Source of the DNA: Streptomyces sp. WMMB303
Lineage (GTDB): Bacteria; Actinomycetota; Actinomycetes; Streptomycetales; Streptomycetaceae
Direction: 5' to 3'
Length of the DNA: 64,000 bases
Assembly: GCF_029351045.1 (NCBI RefSeq)
Contig: NZ_JARKIN010000001.1
Location: forward strand, 4,638,501 to 4,702,500
The position numbers and the translations under genes were made by a program. This document shows positions 53,522-60,586 of this stretch, one piece after another. The notes beneath the pieces were generated by a model. The model was not told the DNA's origin. It saw only the letters and a list, made by a program, of their open reading frames with translations, and did not search any database. Within the stretch, counting starts at the first letter, position 1. Each line of letters starts with the position of its first letter.

Positions 53522-54406
53522 GTGCCAGGACCCAAGGACATCGACGGCTCGGCGGGCGTGCCCACCTTCTACGGCAAGGAGCTCCGCTGGAAGCGCGAGC
53601 AGGCCGGACTGACCCAACCCCAACTGGTGGAGGGCAGCTTCTACGGCCACGGCCACCTGAGCGAGATCGAACGCGGCGAGCGGCGCATGCCGCCGGACCT
53701 CGCCGCACACGTGGACAAGGTACTGAAGACCGACGGCTTCTTCAGCCGCCGCTGCGAGGATGTGCGGAACGCGCGATTGAGGGGGCACGCCCCGTACTTC
53801 GAGAAGGCTTTGGAGGCTGAAGAGCGCGCCGACTCCATCGAAGAGTGGAGTCCTATGCTCTTGCCAGGCCTGTTGCAGAACGAGACATACGCGCGAGCGG
53901 TCGTTGAAGCGGCTCATCCGCTGGCAGAGCCAGATGTGGTCGACGCCAAAGTTCAGGCTCGGCTCACCCGTGCCGAGCTCTTCGAAAGAGAACGCGAGCG
54001 TCCTGAATTCTGGGCCGTACTACACGAATATCTGCTGCGGCACCCCATCCTCCCGCCCAGGGCTATGGCCGAACAGCTTGACAGCGTTGTGAGGCTGGTC
54101 CGCAGGAGGCGCGTCGTTCCACAGATCCTACCGTGGAGTGCCGGAGCCCATCCGTTCATGATGGGCATGGCCACTATCATGACATTCCCTGACGCTCCGC
54201 CCATGGTCTACACGGAGTCGATGTACAGCGGAGAAGCCATCGACGATCCGGCACTCGTGAGGCCGTACCGTAAGGCATACGATCGGTTGAGGGCCGCCGC
54301 ACTGTCGCCACAGGCGTCCCTGGCCATGATCGAGGCAGCGGCAGAGGAGTACCGGAATGGCGAGCCGAGAGTTCGACCTGAGCGCTTTCCGCTGGCGGAA
54401 GAGTAG
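53522..54406 (+). CDS. XRE-type regulator with DUF5753 (Scr1-like)
   Basis: 294 aa. N-terminal helix-turn-helix (FYGKELRWKREQAGLTQPQL ... GHLSEIERGERRMP) followed by a DUF5753 domain: EEWSPMLLPGLLQNETYARA, RLTRAELFERERERPEFWAVL, and MTFPDAPPMVYTESMYSGE. Such regulators are paired with DUF397 proteins in dozens of Streptomyces loci (whiJ-like) and act in development or as toxin-antitoxin-like modules. The middle is less GC-rich than its neighbours. GTG start by homology; ribosome site weak. Overlaps the next gene by 50 bp. Confidence 0.88.
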   Translation: MPGPKDIDGSAGVPTFYGKELRWKREQAGLTQPQLVEGSFYGHGHLSEIERGERRMPPDLAAHVDKVLKTDGFFSRRCEDVRNARLRGHAPYFEKALEAEERADSIEEWSPMLLPGLLQNETYARAVVEAAHPLAEPDVVDAKVQARLTRAELFERERERPEFWAVLHEYLLRHPILPPRAMAEQLDSVVRLVRRRRVVPQILPWSAGAHPFMMGMATIMTFPDAPPMVYTESMYSGEAIDDPALVRPYRKAYDRLRAAALSPQASLAMIEAAAEEYRNGEPRVRPERFPLAEE

Positions 54407-54578
54407 TTACAGCAACGGCGACGGGGGCAGTTGCGTCGAGATCGGCACACTCGCCGCGTCAGACATCGTCCCGGTGCGCGACACCAAGAGAGCGCCCACT
54501 GATCCCGTCCTCGTGTTCCCCGCAACCCAGTGGGCCCGCTTCGTCACCACACTGCACAACGGGCACAGAAACGCCTGA
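54357..54578 (+). CDS. DUF397 protein (first copy)
   Basis: 73 aa. Carries the DUF397 hallmark FRWRKSSYSNGDGGSCVEIG and a VRDTK segment followed by FPATQWARFV. Partner of the XRE regulator in front, whose coding end it overlaps by 50 bp in another frame. Probably counteracts the regulator by binding it. Confidence 0.92.
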   Translation: MASREFDLSAFRWRKSSYSNGDGGSCVEIGTLAASDIVPVRDTKRAPTDPVLVFPATQWARFVTTLHNGHRNA

Positions 54579-54606
54579 CCTTCCCGCAGTCAGAGGAGCG
54601 CCGGAG

Positions 54607-54825
54607 ATGACCGTGCAGCCCCACCCCAACTCCACGCAGTGGCGCAAGAGTAGCTACAGCAACGGCGACGGCGGCGACTGCGTCGAGGTCGCAGTTCCGG
54701 CACAGGGTGGAGTCGTCACGGTGCGGGACACCAAGGCGGGGCCCCGAGGCCAGGTGCTGACTTTTCCCGCGCCGCAGTGGGGGTGCTTCGTGGCGACGGT
54801 CTGCCGTGGGGGCTTCGAGGGCTGA
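54607..54825 (+). CDS. DUF397 protein (second copy)
   Basis: 72 aa. QWRKSSYSNGDGGDCVEVA, VRDTKAGPRG and FPAPQWGCFV show the same layout as the first copy 28 bp upstream. The central motif is nearly identical, but the flanks have diverged, so this is an old tandem duplication. GAGGAG precedes the ATG. Confidence 0.92.
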   Translation: MTVQPHPNSTQWRKSSYSNGDGGDCVEVAVPAQGGVVTVRDTKAGPRGQVLTFPAPQWGCFVATVCRGGFEG

Positions 54826-54867
54826 TCAGCGAATGCCCCTTCTGCACGAGGGCCCCTCGACGGGCGA

Positions 54868-54884
54868 GTGACATCTGCACACAG
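54868..54884. repeat. 17-bp imperfect direct repeat, copy 1
   Basis: GTGACATCTGCACACAG; 15 of 17 bases match 58858-58874. The two copies are in the same orientation about 4 kb apart and bracket the secreted-protein, GTGDQHN and transposase-remnant segment. Confidence 0.4.
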
Positions 54885-55101
54885 CGCGGCGGGGGGGGGC
54901 GAGGTGGGGCGGGCTGTTCTCCTACGGCCGTGGCAGTTCACCCCAGCCGGTGACGCTGGTACGACGCCGCGATGGCGACGTCCAGCGCCGGCGTTCGAGG
55001 GCGCCACTTTCGGTGGGCCGGGTGGTGGTACCGGGCAGCGGAATGGCGCACGCAACGCCGGCGGGCCTCTCACCGGCCCACCCGGCCCCGCCGGACCGGC
55101 C

Positions 55102-55485
55102 TCAGCAGGTGATGCGGCGCTCGGCGCTCTCGTAGACGCCGAGGGAACCGACAGCAACTTGCGTCTTGTAGGTGTAGGTGCCGGAACCCGTGCAGGTCCA
55201 CCAAGCGATTTCGGAGTCGCTCTCGAGGCGGACCCAGTCCATCTCCTCCCAGCCGTACCAGCGGTGGCGCTGCAGGGAGATCGTGGCGTCATTGCAGCTG
55301 CTGCGGGCCTTGCTGGCCGCACCGATGACCTCGCTGATGCCCTTGTACGGGGCTGAGATGTGGTAGCAGCTCCGATCCCAGTCCGAGGCGGCGGCCGGTG
55401 TGGTCGGCATCAGCAGCGTGGCCGCGAAGGCGAAGGCGATGGCGGCGCAGGACTTGCCGGCGAACCCGAGAGTTCTGGTTCTCAT
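55102..55485 (-). CDS. small secreted protein with four cysteines
   Basis: 127 aa. Sec-type signal (LGFAGKSCAAIAFAFAATLL ... TPAAAS) leaves a mature domain of about 93 residues with four Cys, enough for two disulfides, and several Trp/Tyr. Not recognised. ATG 55485 follows CAGGAG. Its neighbours suggest an accessory, strain-specific function; an antimicrobial or inhibitor role would be speculation. Confidence 0.7.
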   Translation of the reverse strand: MRTRTLGFAGKSCAAIAFAFAATLLMPTTPAAASDWDRSCYHISAPYKGISEVIGAASKARSSCNDATISLQRHRWYGWEEMDWVRLESDSEIAWWTCTGSGTYTYKTQVAVGSLGVYESAERRITC

Positions 55486-56034
55486 GACAGAAACTCCTGT
55501 CTGCGTGATTGTACGGTGTACAAGACGCAAGAACCCTGTCACCGGGGTCGGGACGGAATCAACACCTCGCACTGAGCTGACGCTTCATCAATCTTCGCCA
55601 ACGCTTGCTCGTTGACGCCTGCTCGCCTCGGAAGCAATGAGCACTGTGCATCGTGAAGTTGCTGGTCACGTGCCTGGCGTGCGTGGGGTTCGGGATGCTC
55701 AGGCTGGTCACGGGCGGAGGACTTCGTCGAAGGTCATCGGTGCGCGAAGCCGTGCACGACCGGTCCGCACGGCCGCCACCGCTTGGCTCGACGCTGCGGA
55801 GATGCTGATGGACGGCGACTCAGGGCTGATCGAGTGGCGGGGGCGAGCCTCATGATTTTGAGTGGGACCTGGTGTTGCTGGTTCCCCGCCCCCGCCCAGG
55901 CAGCGGACACGGGTGAAACGAGGAGGTGTTCGCGGCTTGCAGGAAGGCTGGCCGCAGCCTAGTGGTGGCCTCAACTTCCTGACAGACAGTTAGTAATCAC
56001 ATAGAATGTGGTGACACAAGCAACGGAGGACCCT
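55486..56034. other. 549-bp region upstream of the GTGDQHN pair
   Basis: No convincing gene; short open frames lack coding bias. Composition is mixed and may include debris from old insertions. The right end carries a good promoter (55979-56007). Confidence 0.45.
55979..56007 (+). promoter_or_regulatory. promoter of the GTGDQHN gene pair
   Basis: CTGACA (55979-55984), exactly 17 bp, TAGAAT (56002-56007): the best sigma-70-type promoter match in the window. The start site near 56013 lies downstream of GTG codons at 56008 and 56011, so translation should begin at GTG 56035. Confidence 0.75.
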
Positions 56035-56418
56035 GTGGACCCTGAGCTGATCACTGTCGCTTCGACGACCCTAGTCGGTGTCATGGTTTCCGACGGTTGG
56101 GACGCCTTGCGAGGCCGAGTCGTGGCCTTGTTCAAACGGGGCGAAGCGGACGCACAGAGTGGCATCGAGGAACAACTCGACGGTTCCGTGGAATGGCTCC
56201 GGCAGCATCCCACAGACAGGCAAACAGTCGAAAGTGCCTGGCGTGACCGCTTCGAGCAGTTGCTGACCGCCCACCCTCAGGCTGTAGCCGACGTGGAGAA
56301 ACTCTTCCCGGGAGCCGCCAACCGAAACCAGTCCGGAGCCAAGAACCTATTTCACAACAGCACGGTCAACGGCCTGCACACGGGAACGGGTGACCAGCAC
56401 AACACCTTTCGGTCCTGA
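56035..56418 (+). CDS. small protein with C-terminal GTGDQHN motif
   Basis: 127 aa; no named family known to me, though similar short actinomycete proteins (starting DPELxxxAS, helical domain, Gly/Asn-rich tail) are familiar. Residues 1-90 are helical with TTLVGVMVSDGWDALRGRVV and a Trp-Arg helix. A linker leads to the tail GLHTGTGDQHNTFRS (113-127). The tail motif reappears at the N-terminus of the next gene product. GTG 56035 has GGAGGA four bases upstream and fits the promoter. Eight bases separate it from the next gene. Inference: a sensor or adaptor that docks onto the membrane partner through like-like motif contact. Confidence 0.7.
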   Translation: MDPELITVASTTLVGVMVSDGWDALRGRVVALFKRGEADAQSGIEEQLDGSVEWLRQHPTDRQTVESAWRDRFEQLLTAHPQAVADVEKLFPGAANRNQSGAKNLFHNSTVNGLHTGTGDQHNTFRS

Positions 56419-56426
56419 GGTCCGTC

Positions 56427-56927
56427 GTGAGAGTTGTCTTCTACAGGTCTCGGGCGTACGGCGTTCACCTTGGAACTGGTGATCAACACAACCACATCGA
56501 AAGTGGTTTTTGGAAGCTCTGTAAAGCCATCGGGCGCGGAGTGATCCTGCTCAACATTCTGACGGTCTGGCTGTTCGGCTGGGGCATGCTGTACGTGATT
56601 TCCTTCTCGGCTTTGGAGGCGCTGACTGGAGGTCAACACGGCACGTACACGCCACTGTTGGCCTTGCCGGGCATGATGTGTGGAGTCTTTGCCGCATGGG
56701 GATTCACAGCTCGCCGGCAGGACGCTCAAGTGGCCCACAGTTGGGGTATCGCGGCGAGCTTCATGTACGCCTGGCTGGGCCTCGCCCTGCTGATGGAGAC
56801 CTTCAGCAACACGCCTGGCCTGGTGCCTGACGGAACCGCGCACTGGAGCACGGGTGTCGTCGTTGCCGTCGAGGGCATCCTGTTGTTCTGCTTCTTTCGT
56901 GCCAAGCTCCGACGGGCCTTTGAGTAG
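56427..56927 (+). CDS. four-helix membrane protein with N-terminal GTGDQHN motif
   Basis: 166 aa; not recognised. N-terminus VHLGTGDQHN (motif at residues 16-22) then a short amphipathic stretch and four hydrophobic helices (about 39-64, 74-95, 105-125, 138-158), ending in a basic tail FRAKLRRAFE. Topology suggests the motif is cytoplasmic. GC content falls to 47% in 56461-56520, counted directly, far below the window norm, so the gene is probably acquired. GTG 56427 lies eight bases after the preceding stop and lacks a strong site, so translation may be coupled. Inferred role: membrane effector of a two-gene signalling pair. Confidence 0.7.
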   Translation: MRVVFYRSRAYGVHLGTGDQHNHIESGFWKLCKAIGRGVILLNILTVWLFGWGMLYVISFSALEALTGGQHGTYTPLLALPGMMCGVFAAWGFTARRQDAQVAHSWGIAASFMYAWLGLALLMETFSNTPGLVPDGTAHWSTGVVVAVEGILLFCFFRAKLRRAFE

Positions 56928-56997
56928 GGGCGGCACGAGGCCCTGCGGACAGGTCTCTCCCTTCGCAGGGAATGTCGGCGCGCTCCCGCGTCCGTGC

Positions 56998-57511
56998 ACC
57001 CGAGCCGGACCGACAAGAAGCACGCGACCGCGTATGCCGATGCCTGCCACATTGAGCAGTGCGCATCGTGAACTACTCCGGCAAGCACAAATCACCATGG
57101 CCTGCTGGTGATCGCGCTCACCGACGACCGGGGCCGACTACTGTGGGTCTCCGCGGCCCGGCCCGGGCGGACCTCGGAGATCACCGCCTACCGTCACGAC
57201 AATTCACCGCCCATCTCCGCGCGGCCAGCCTCGGAGCCATCGCTGACCTGGGATTCGTCGGCCTCGACGACAGCGGCCCGGACGCCGACCCGGCGGTGAT
57301 CACCGGCTACAAGGCCGCCCGGAACCTGTCGCCGACCCGTGGCCAGAAGCTGTCCAACAAGGCACTGGCCGCAGTGCGCGTCCCGGTCGAGCACGGCTTC
57401 GCCCACCTGAAGAACTGGCGCGTCCTGGGCAAGGTGCGCACGGATCCGACGTGGGCGACCGCGCTGGTGCGGGCCCTGCTGGTCCTCACGAACAAGGAAA
57501 TTGCCCGATGA
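56998..57511 (+). pseudogene. degraded IS5-type (DDE) transposase fragment
   Basis: Transposase-like sequence is readable only by switching frames: TDKKHATAYADACHIEQ, then LRIVNYSGKHK after a one-base loss near 57057, then GLLVIALTDDRGRLLW and PGRTSEITAYRHD in another frame, and finally LGFVGLDDSG ... VPVEHGFAHLKNWRVLGKVR in the first. At least three frameshifts, and the N-terminal half is missing. I found no terminal inverted repeats. A relic of an insertion beside the low-GC gene pair. Confidence 0.85.
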
Positions 57512-57662
57512 CGGACGATCTTGTCGCTGGACTACCGGCCCGGACCTGGCCGAGCGTCCCGACACCTACGCACACCAGCCCACCTGACGGGCAGTCTTCA
57601 CGATGCGCACTCCTCAATGGTCCGACCTGGCCGAATCTCCGCCCACTGGTGCACTCTTCGGC

Positions 57663-58229
57663 ATGGAGTCTTTCTGCTACCACCGCGATCGTCCCGGCTC
57701 GGCCGCACTGCGGTACCAGTTGCTGGAGGAGCACTGGTCCTACATGGACGGATACGCAGAGGGCTTGATCGCACGTGGCCCGACCCTCGCCGCCGACGGC
57801 GAGACACCCACCGGCAGTGTGCATGCCGTCGACCTGCCGGACCCGGCGGCGGCCCGGGCGTTCGCGTTCGAGGAGCCCAACCATCAGGCGGGGATCTACC
57901 GGGACGTGCTGCTCTTCCGGTGGCGCAATCTGCTCGGACGCACGATGTGGGAGTTCCCCGGTGGCCGTACCGGCGGCGACCGGTATCTGGTGCTCGGCCT
58001 GGGGCCGGCGCGGGCGGAGCACGGCGCACAGCCCACCGGCCCGACCGTCCCGCCCGGTGAGGACGAGCTGATCGCATTCGGAGCGCTGCTCTCGGACGAC
58101 GGCACCGCCTGGCTCGGTACGGCGGCCCTGGTGCGGGCGCCGGACGCGGACGCGGCGCGCGCCACCCTCGCCGCGGAGCAGTACACCGGCATCGAGGTCC
58201 ACGACTGGGAGTTCGGCGGACGGCGATGA
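57663..58229 (+). CDS. YCII-domain protein
   Basis: 188 aa. The first 110 residues match the YCII fold (FCYHRDRPGSAALRYQLLEE ... GPTLAADGETPTGSVHAVDL ... FAFEEPNHQAGIYRDV), with the conserved His/Asp pair. The second half is a weaker repeat of the domain (FGALLSDDGTAWLGTAALV). YCII proteins are small enzymes or binding proteins of poorly known function. ATG 57663 begins the homologous part; an ATG 20 codons upstream is possible. Confidence 0.75.
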   Translation: MESFCYHRDRPGSAALRYQLLEEHWSYMDGYAEGLIARGPTLAADGETPTGSVHAVDLPDPAAARAFAFEEPNHQAGIYRDVLLFRWRNLLGRTMWEFPGGRTGGDRYLVLGLGPARAEHGAQPTGPTVPPGEDELIAFGALLSDDGTAWLGTAALVRAPDADAARATLAAEQYTGIEVHDWEFGGRR

Positions 58230-58242
58230 GGGCGGGGGGGCG

Positions 58243-58872
58243 TCAGGTGAGGAGCGAGCGGCCGGTGGGCGCCAGCCGGAGTCTCCGGGGTGCCGCTGTC
58301 TGCAGACGGGCGAGTCCCGGCAGGATGGCGTCCCGCACGTGGGAACGGGCGGCTGCCTCGTCCAGGTGCCGACGGTGCGCGCTCTCGTCAGGGTACGAGA
58401 AGAGGAGCACGGCGCCGTTCTCGCCGACGCGGACCGGCAGTCCGGGGAAGGTGTTGGGGGCTTGCTCCGTGATCAGGAAGGCGAGCGGCGCGGGCTCGGA
58501 CTCCCTGAGGGCCGGCAGGAGGCGGTCGCGGATCATCGCGACGCCCTCGTGCTGCCCCAGCGGGAAGGACCACACGGTCGCCGAGACGAACCGGTCCGGT
58601 GCGGGGGCCGCACAGGCGGCGAGGGCCGCGCGGCGAGAGGCCGTTTCCCGCGGACCACGCGCCGCGGGGCGAGGGCGAGTTGTGCAGTCGGAAGGCGCCC
58701 GGCAGGGCCTGGCTCCACGTGCCCGGCACACCGAGACGGCCGGTGGAGTGACGGTCGGCGCATCCGGTTCCCGGCCGACACGGTTGAGCTGTGCAATCAC
58801 CTGAGCCCGTAACAGCAGCGGTCTTGAGCATCTGTCACACCCATGGGCTCCGGAGGTGTGACATCTGTACAT
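58243..58872 (-). CDS. uncertain hypothetical protein
   Basis: 209 aa. Only the C-terminal 115 residues look like real coding sequence (SATVWSFPLGQHEGVAMIRD, LAFLITEQAPNTFPGLPV, GAVLLFSYPDESAHRRHLDE). The N-terminal 90 residues look random and Cys-rich, and no good alternative start exists in the frame. It may be a truncated gene or one with a lost start. Not recognised. Confidence 0.4.
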   Translation of the reverse strand: MYRCHTSGAHGCDRCSRPLLLRAQVIAQLNRVGREPDAPTVTPPAVSVCRARGARPCRAPSDCTTRPRPAARGPRETASRRAALAACAAPAPDRFVSATVWSFPLGQHEGVAMIRDRLLPALRESEPAPLAFLITEQAPNTFPGLPVRVGENGAVLLFSYPDESAHRRHLDEAAARSHVRDAILPGLARLQTAAPRRLRLAPTGRSLLT

Positions 58873-58874
58873 AG
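58858..58874. repeat. 17-bp imperfect direct repeat, copy 2
   Basis: GTGACATCTGTACATAG; matches 54868-54884 at 15 of 17 positions in the same orientation. Confidence 0.4.
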
Positions 58875-59176
58875 TCCCGGGGGTGCGGTCCGTCCTACCT
58901 TCGGTGTGCGCGAGATCTCACGCCGGGTGACCCCCGGCCTTCTCGGTCGGCCGCCCGGTCCACGGCGGACGGGGGGAGGTTCCCGTCCGCGCTGCTCGCA
59001 GCCTCATGCGCACGCCGGTACACCCCGGCGTCGGGAGGCGACGTCCGAGGGCAGCGGCGCGGACCGGGCGGCCGTGCGCCGCGCATCCCGCACCCGGGCC
59101 CGCAGGGCGGTCCGCGACCGCCTCGCCGGGGCGAAATGCTCTCGCCGCCCCGCACCCGGACCGCTAACTTGGCGGC
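58873..59176. other. 304-bp intergenic region
   Basis: GC-rich, no gene. The right end carries TAACTT (59165-59170) six bases before the GNAT start codon, a plausible -10 for a leaderless mRNA. Confidence 0.4.
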
Positions 59177-59731
59177 GTGACGACCGAGCTGCTGACCGAA
59201 CGCCTGCTGCTCCGCGCGTGGCGGGAGAGCGACCTGGCTCCCTGGGCCGCGATGAACGCCGACCCGCAGGTGCGGGAGCACTTCCCCGGGGTGCTCGACC
59301 GGGCGCAGAGCGATGCGTCGGTGGCCCGCTTCCAGGCGGATCTGGAGGCGCGGGGCTGGGGCTGGTGGGCGGTCGAAGTGCGCGCGAGCGGGGAGTTCAT
59401 CGGCTTCGCCGGGCTGGACCCGGTGGAGGAGGAGCTGCCGGTCGAGGGGGTGGAGGTCGGCTGGCGGCTGGCCCGCTCCGCGTGGGGGCACGGCTTCGCG
59501 ACGGAGGCGGGCCGCGCGGCGGTGGAGTTCGGATTCGCGTCGCTGGGCCTTCCGGAGATCGTGGCGATCACTCCCGTCGGCAATGTGCGCTCCCAGGCGG
59601 TGATGCGCCGGCTGGGTATGACCCACGACCCGGCCGACGACTTCGAGGATCCCACCGTGCCGCCCGGCCCGCTGCGGCACAGTGTCGTGTACCGCCTCCG
59701 CCGCGGCGGCCACTCGGGGGACGCGGGGTGA
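59177..59731 (+). CDS. GNAT-family N-acetyltransferase (RimJ/RimL type)
   Basis: 184 aa. Begins LLTERLLLRAWRESDLAPWA, the RimJ/RimL-like opening; acetyl-CoA loop in VGWRLARSAWGHGFATEAG and the C-terminal QAVMRRLGMTHDPADDFEDP typical of this subgroup. Acetylates an amine of protein, antibiotic or metabolite, target unknown. GTG start without a ribosome site; the -10-like TAACTT six bases upstream suggests leaderless expression. Its last codons contain a 25-bp sequence repeated at 60562-60586. Confidence 0.88.
   Translation: MTTELLTERLLLRAWRESDLAPWAAMNADPQVREHFPGVLDRAQSDASVARFQADLEARGWGWWAVEVRASGEFIGFAGLDPVEEELPVEGVEVGWRLARSAWGHGFATEAGRAAVEFGFASLGLPEIVAITPVGNVRSQAVMRRLGMTHDPADDFEDPTVPPGPLRHSVVYRLRRGGHSGDAG
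59691..59715. repeat. 25-bp exact direct repeat, copy 1
   Basis: Lies in the last codons of the GNAT gene (encoding about YRLRRGGHS). Identical to 60562-60586, and centred on a CCGCCGCGGCGG palindrome. Confidence 0.8.
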
Positions 59732-59801
59732 TCGGCTGCTGCGGCGGGCCGTCGTCCCGGCCGCGCCGGATCGCCGGACGAACCTCCCCGGCAGGTCACC
59801 G

Positions 59802-60305
59802 TCAGGAGGGCGCGGAGGAGGGCCGCGGTTGCGGCTCGGGGCCTTCCGGTGGGGTGCGTCCGATGCCGCGCATGTGTTCGCGTGCGGCGATGCGGGCCAG
59901 TTTGGTCAGCATCATGCCGTTGCGGACTGCGACGACGTAGTCGACGGGAAGACCGTGCATCCGCGTACCCGGACCGCGGAGCGGATGCCATTCCAGGACG
60001 ACGAGGGTGTGCTCGCCCCAGGGGATCAGCTCCATGGCGATGCGGGCCGCGCCGAAGGGGTCGGCCTTGGCTTCCAGTTCCAGGCGGCGCTCGGGTTCGC
60101 AGATCCGGACGACAGAGGTGTCGTCGAGGGTCAGGGCACCGATGCCGACGCGCACCCGGAGCCGGGCGCCGACCTCCGGCCAGTGCGGGTCCGCGTCGAG
60201 GACGCGCTGGGTTCCGGTGACCCACTCCCCGTACCGGCTGCCGTCGGACAGCAGGCTCCAGACCTCGGGCGGTGGACTCATGATCAGGCGGCGGTTCCGC
60301 GACAC
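59802..60305 (-). CDS. SRPBCC-family protein (polyketide cyclase/START-like)
   Basis: 167 aa. Helix-grip fold pattern: RRLIMSPPPEVWSLLSDGSR at the N-terminus, central RICEPERRLELEAKADPF, and GMMLTKLARIAAREHM. Binds small hydrophobic ligands or lipids. GTG 60305 is chosen since it begins VSRNRRLI, with GAGGAG ten bases upstream. The 279 bp between its start and the next gene hold nothing clear apart from the 25-bp repeat. Confidence 0.75.
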   Translation of the reverse strand: MSRNRRLIMSPPPEVWSLLSDGSRYGEWVTGTQRVLDADPHWPEVGARLRVRVGIGALTLDDTSVVRICEPERRLELEAKADPFGAARIAMELIPWGEHTLVVLEWHPLRGPGTRMHGLPVDYVVAVRNGMMLTKLARIAAREHMRGIGRTPPEGPEPQPRPSSAPS

Positions 60306-60561
60306 TCCGACCAGGCTCCTCAGGACAGCTTCGCCGCAGGCGGGGCGGTTTCCCGGATACCGCCGTCGGTCACGTCCGGCATGGACTCCCTCCTCGCAGG
60401 GGCAGAAGCGGTACCCATGCACTCCGCAGTGCCGACGCGCAGTGCCGCCGACCGGGCGGCCGGTATCCGGGGCAACTACCGAAGACCCTGTGCGATGCCG
60501 TCGGAACAGTCGCGTCGAACGTGGCATCCGGGTGCCGTGAGGTCGGCGGCACGCGTCGTCC

Positions 60562-60586
60562 ACCGCCTCCGCCGCGGCGGCCACTC
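60562..60586. repeat. 25-bp exact direct repeat, copy 2
   Basis: Identical to the end of the GNAT gene at 59691-59715, with the same reading (HRLRRGGHSG then stop). Probably the tail of a lost GNAT paralog. Confidence 0.7.

Noticed and set aside
55637..55855. 72-codon frame upstream of the GTGDQHN pair
   Set aside because: No ribosome site, no recognisable domain and no coding bias; left as intergenic.
56008..56034. GTG starts at 56008 and 56011 for the first GTGDQHN gene
   Set aside because: They lie at or before the predicted transcription start of a strong promoter; the GTG at 56035 has GGAGGA in place.
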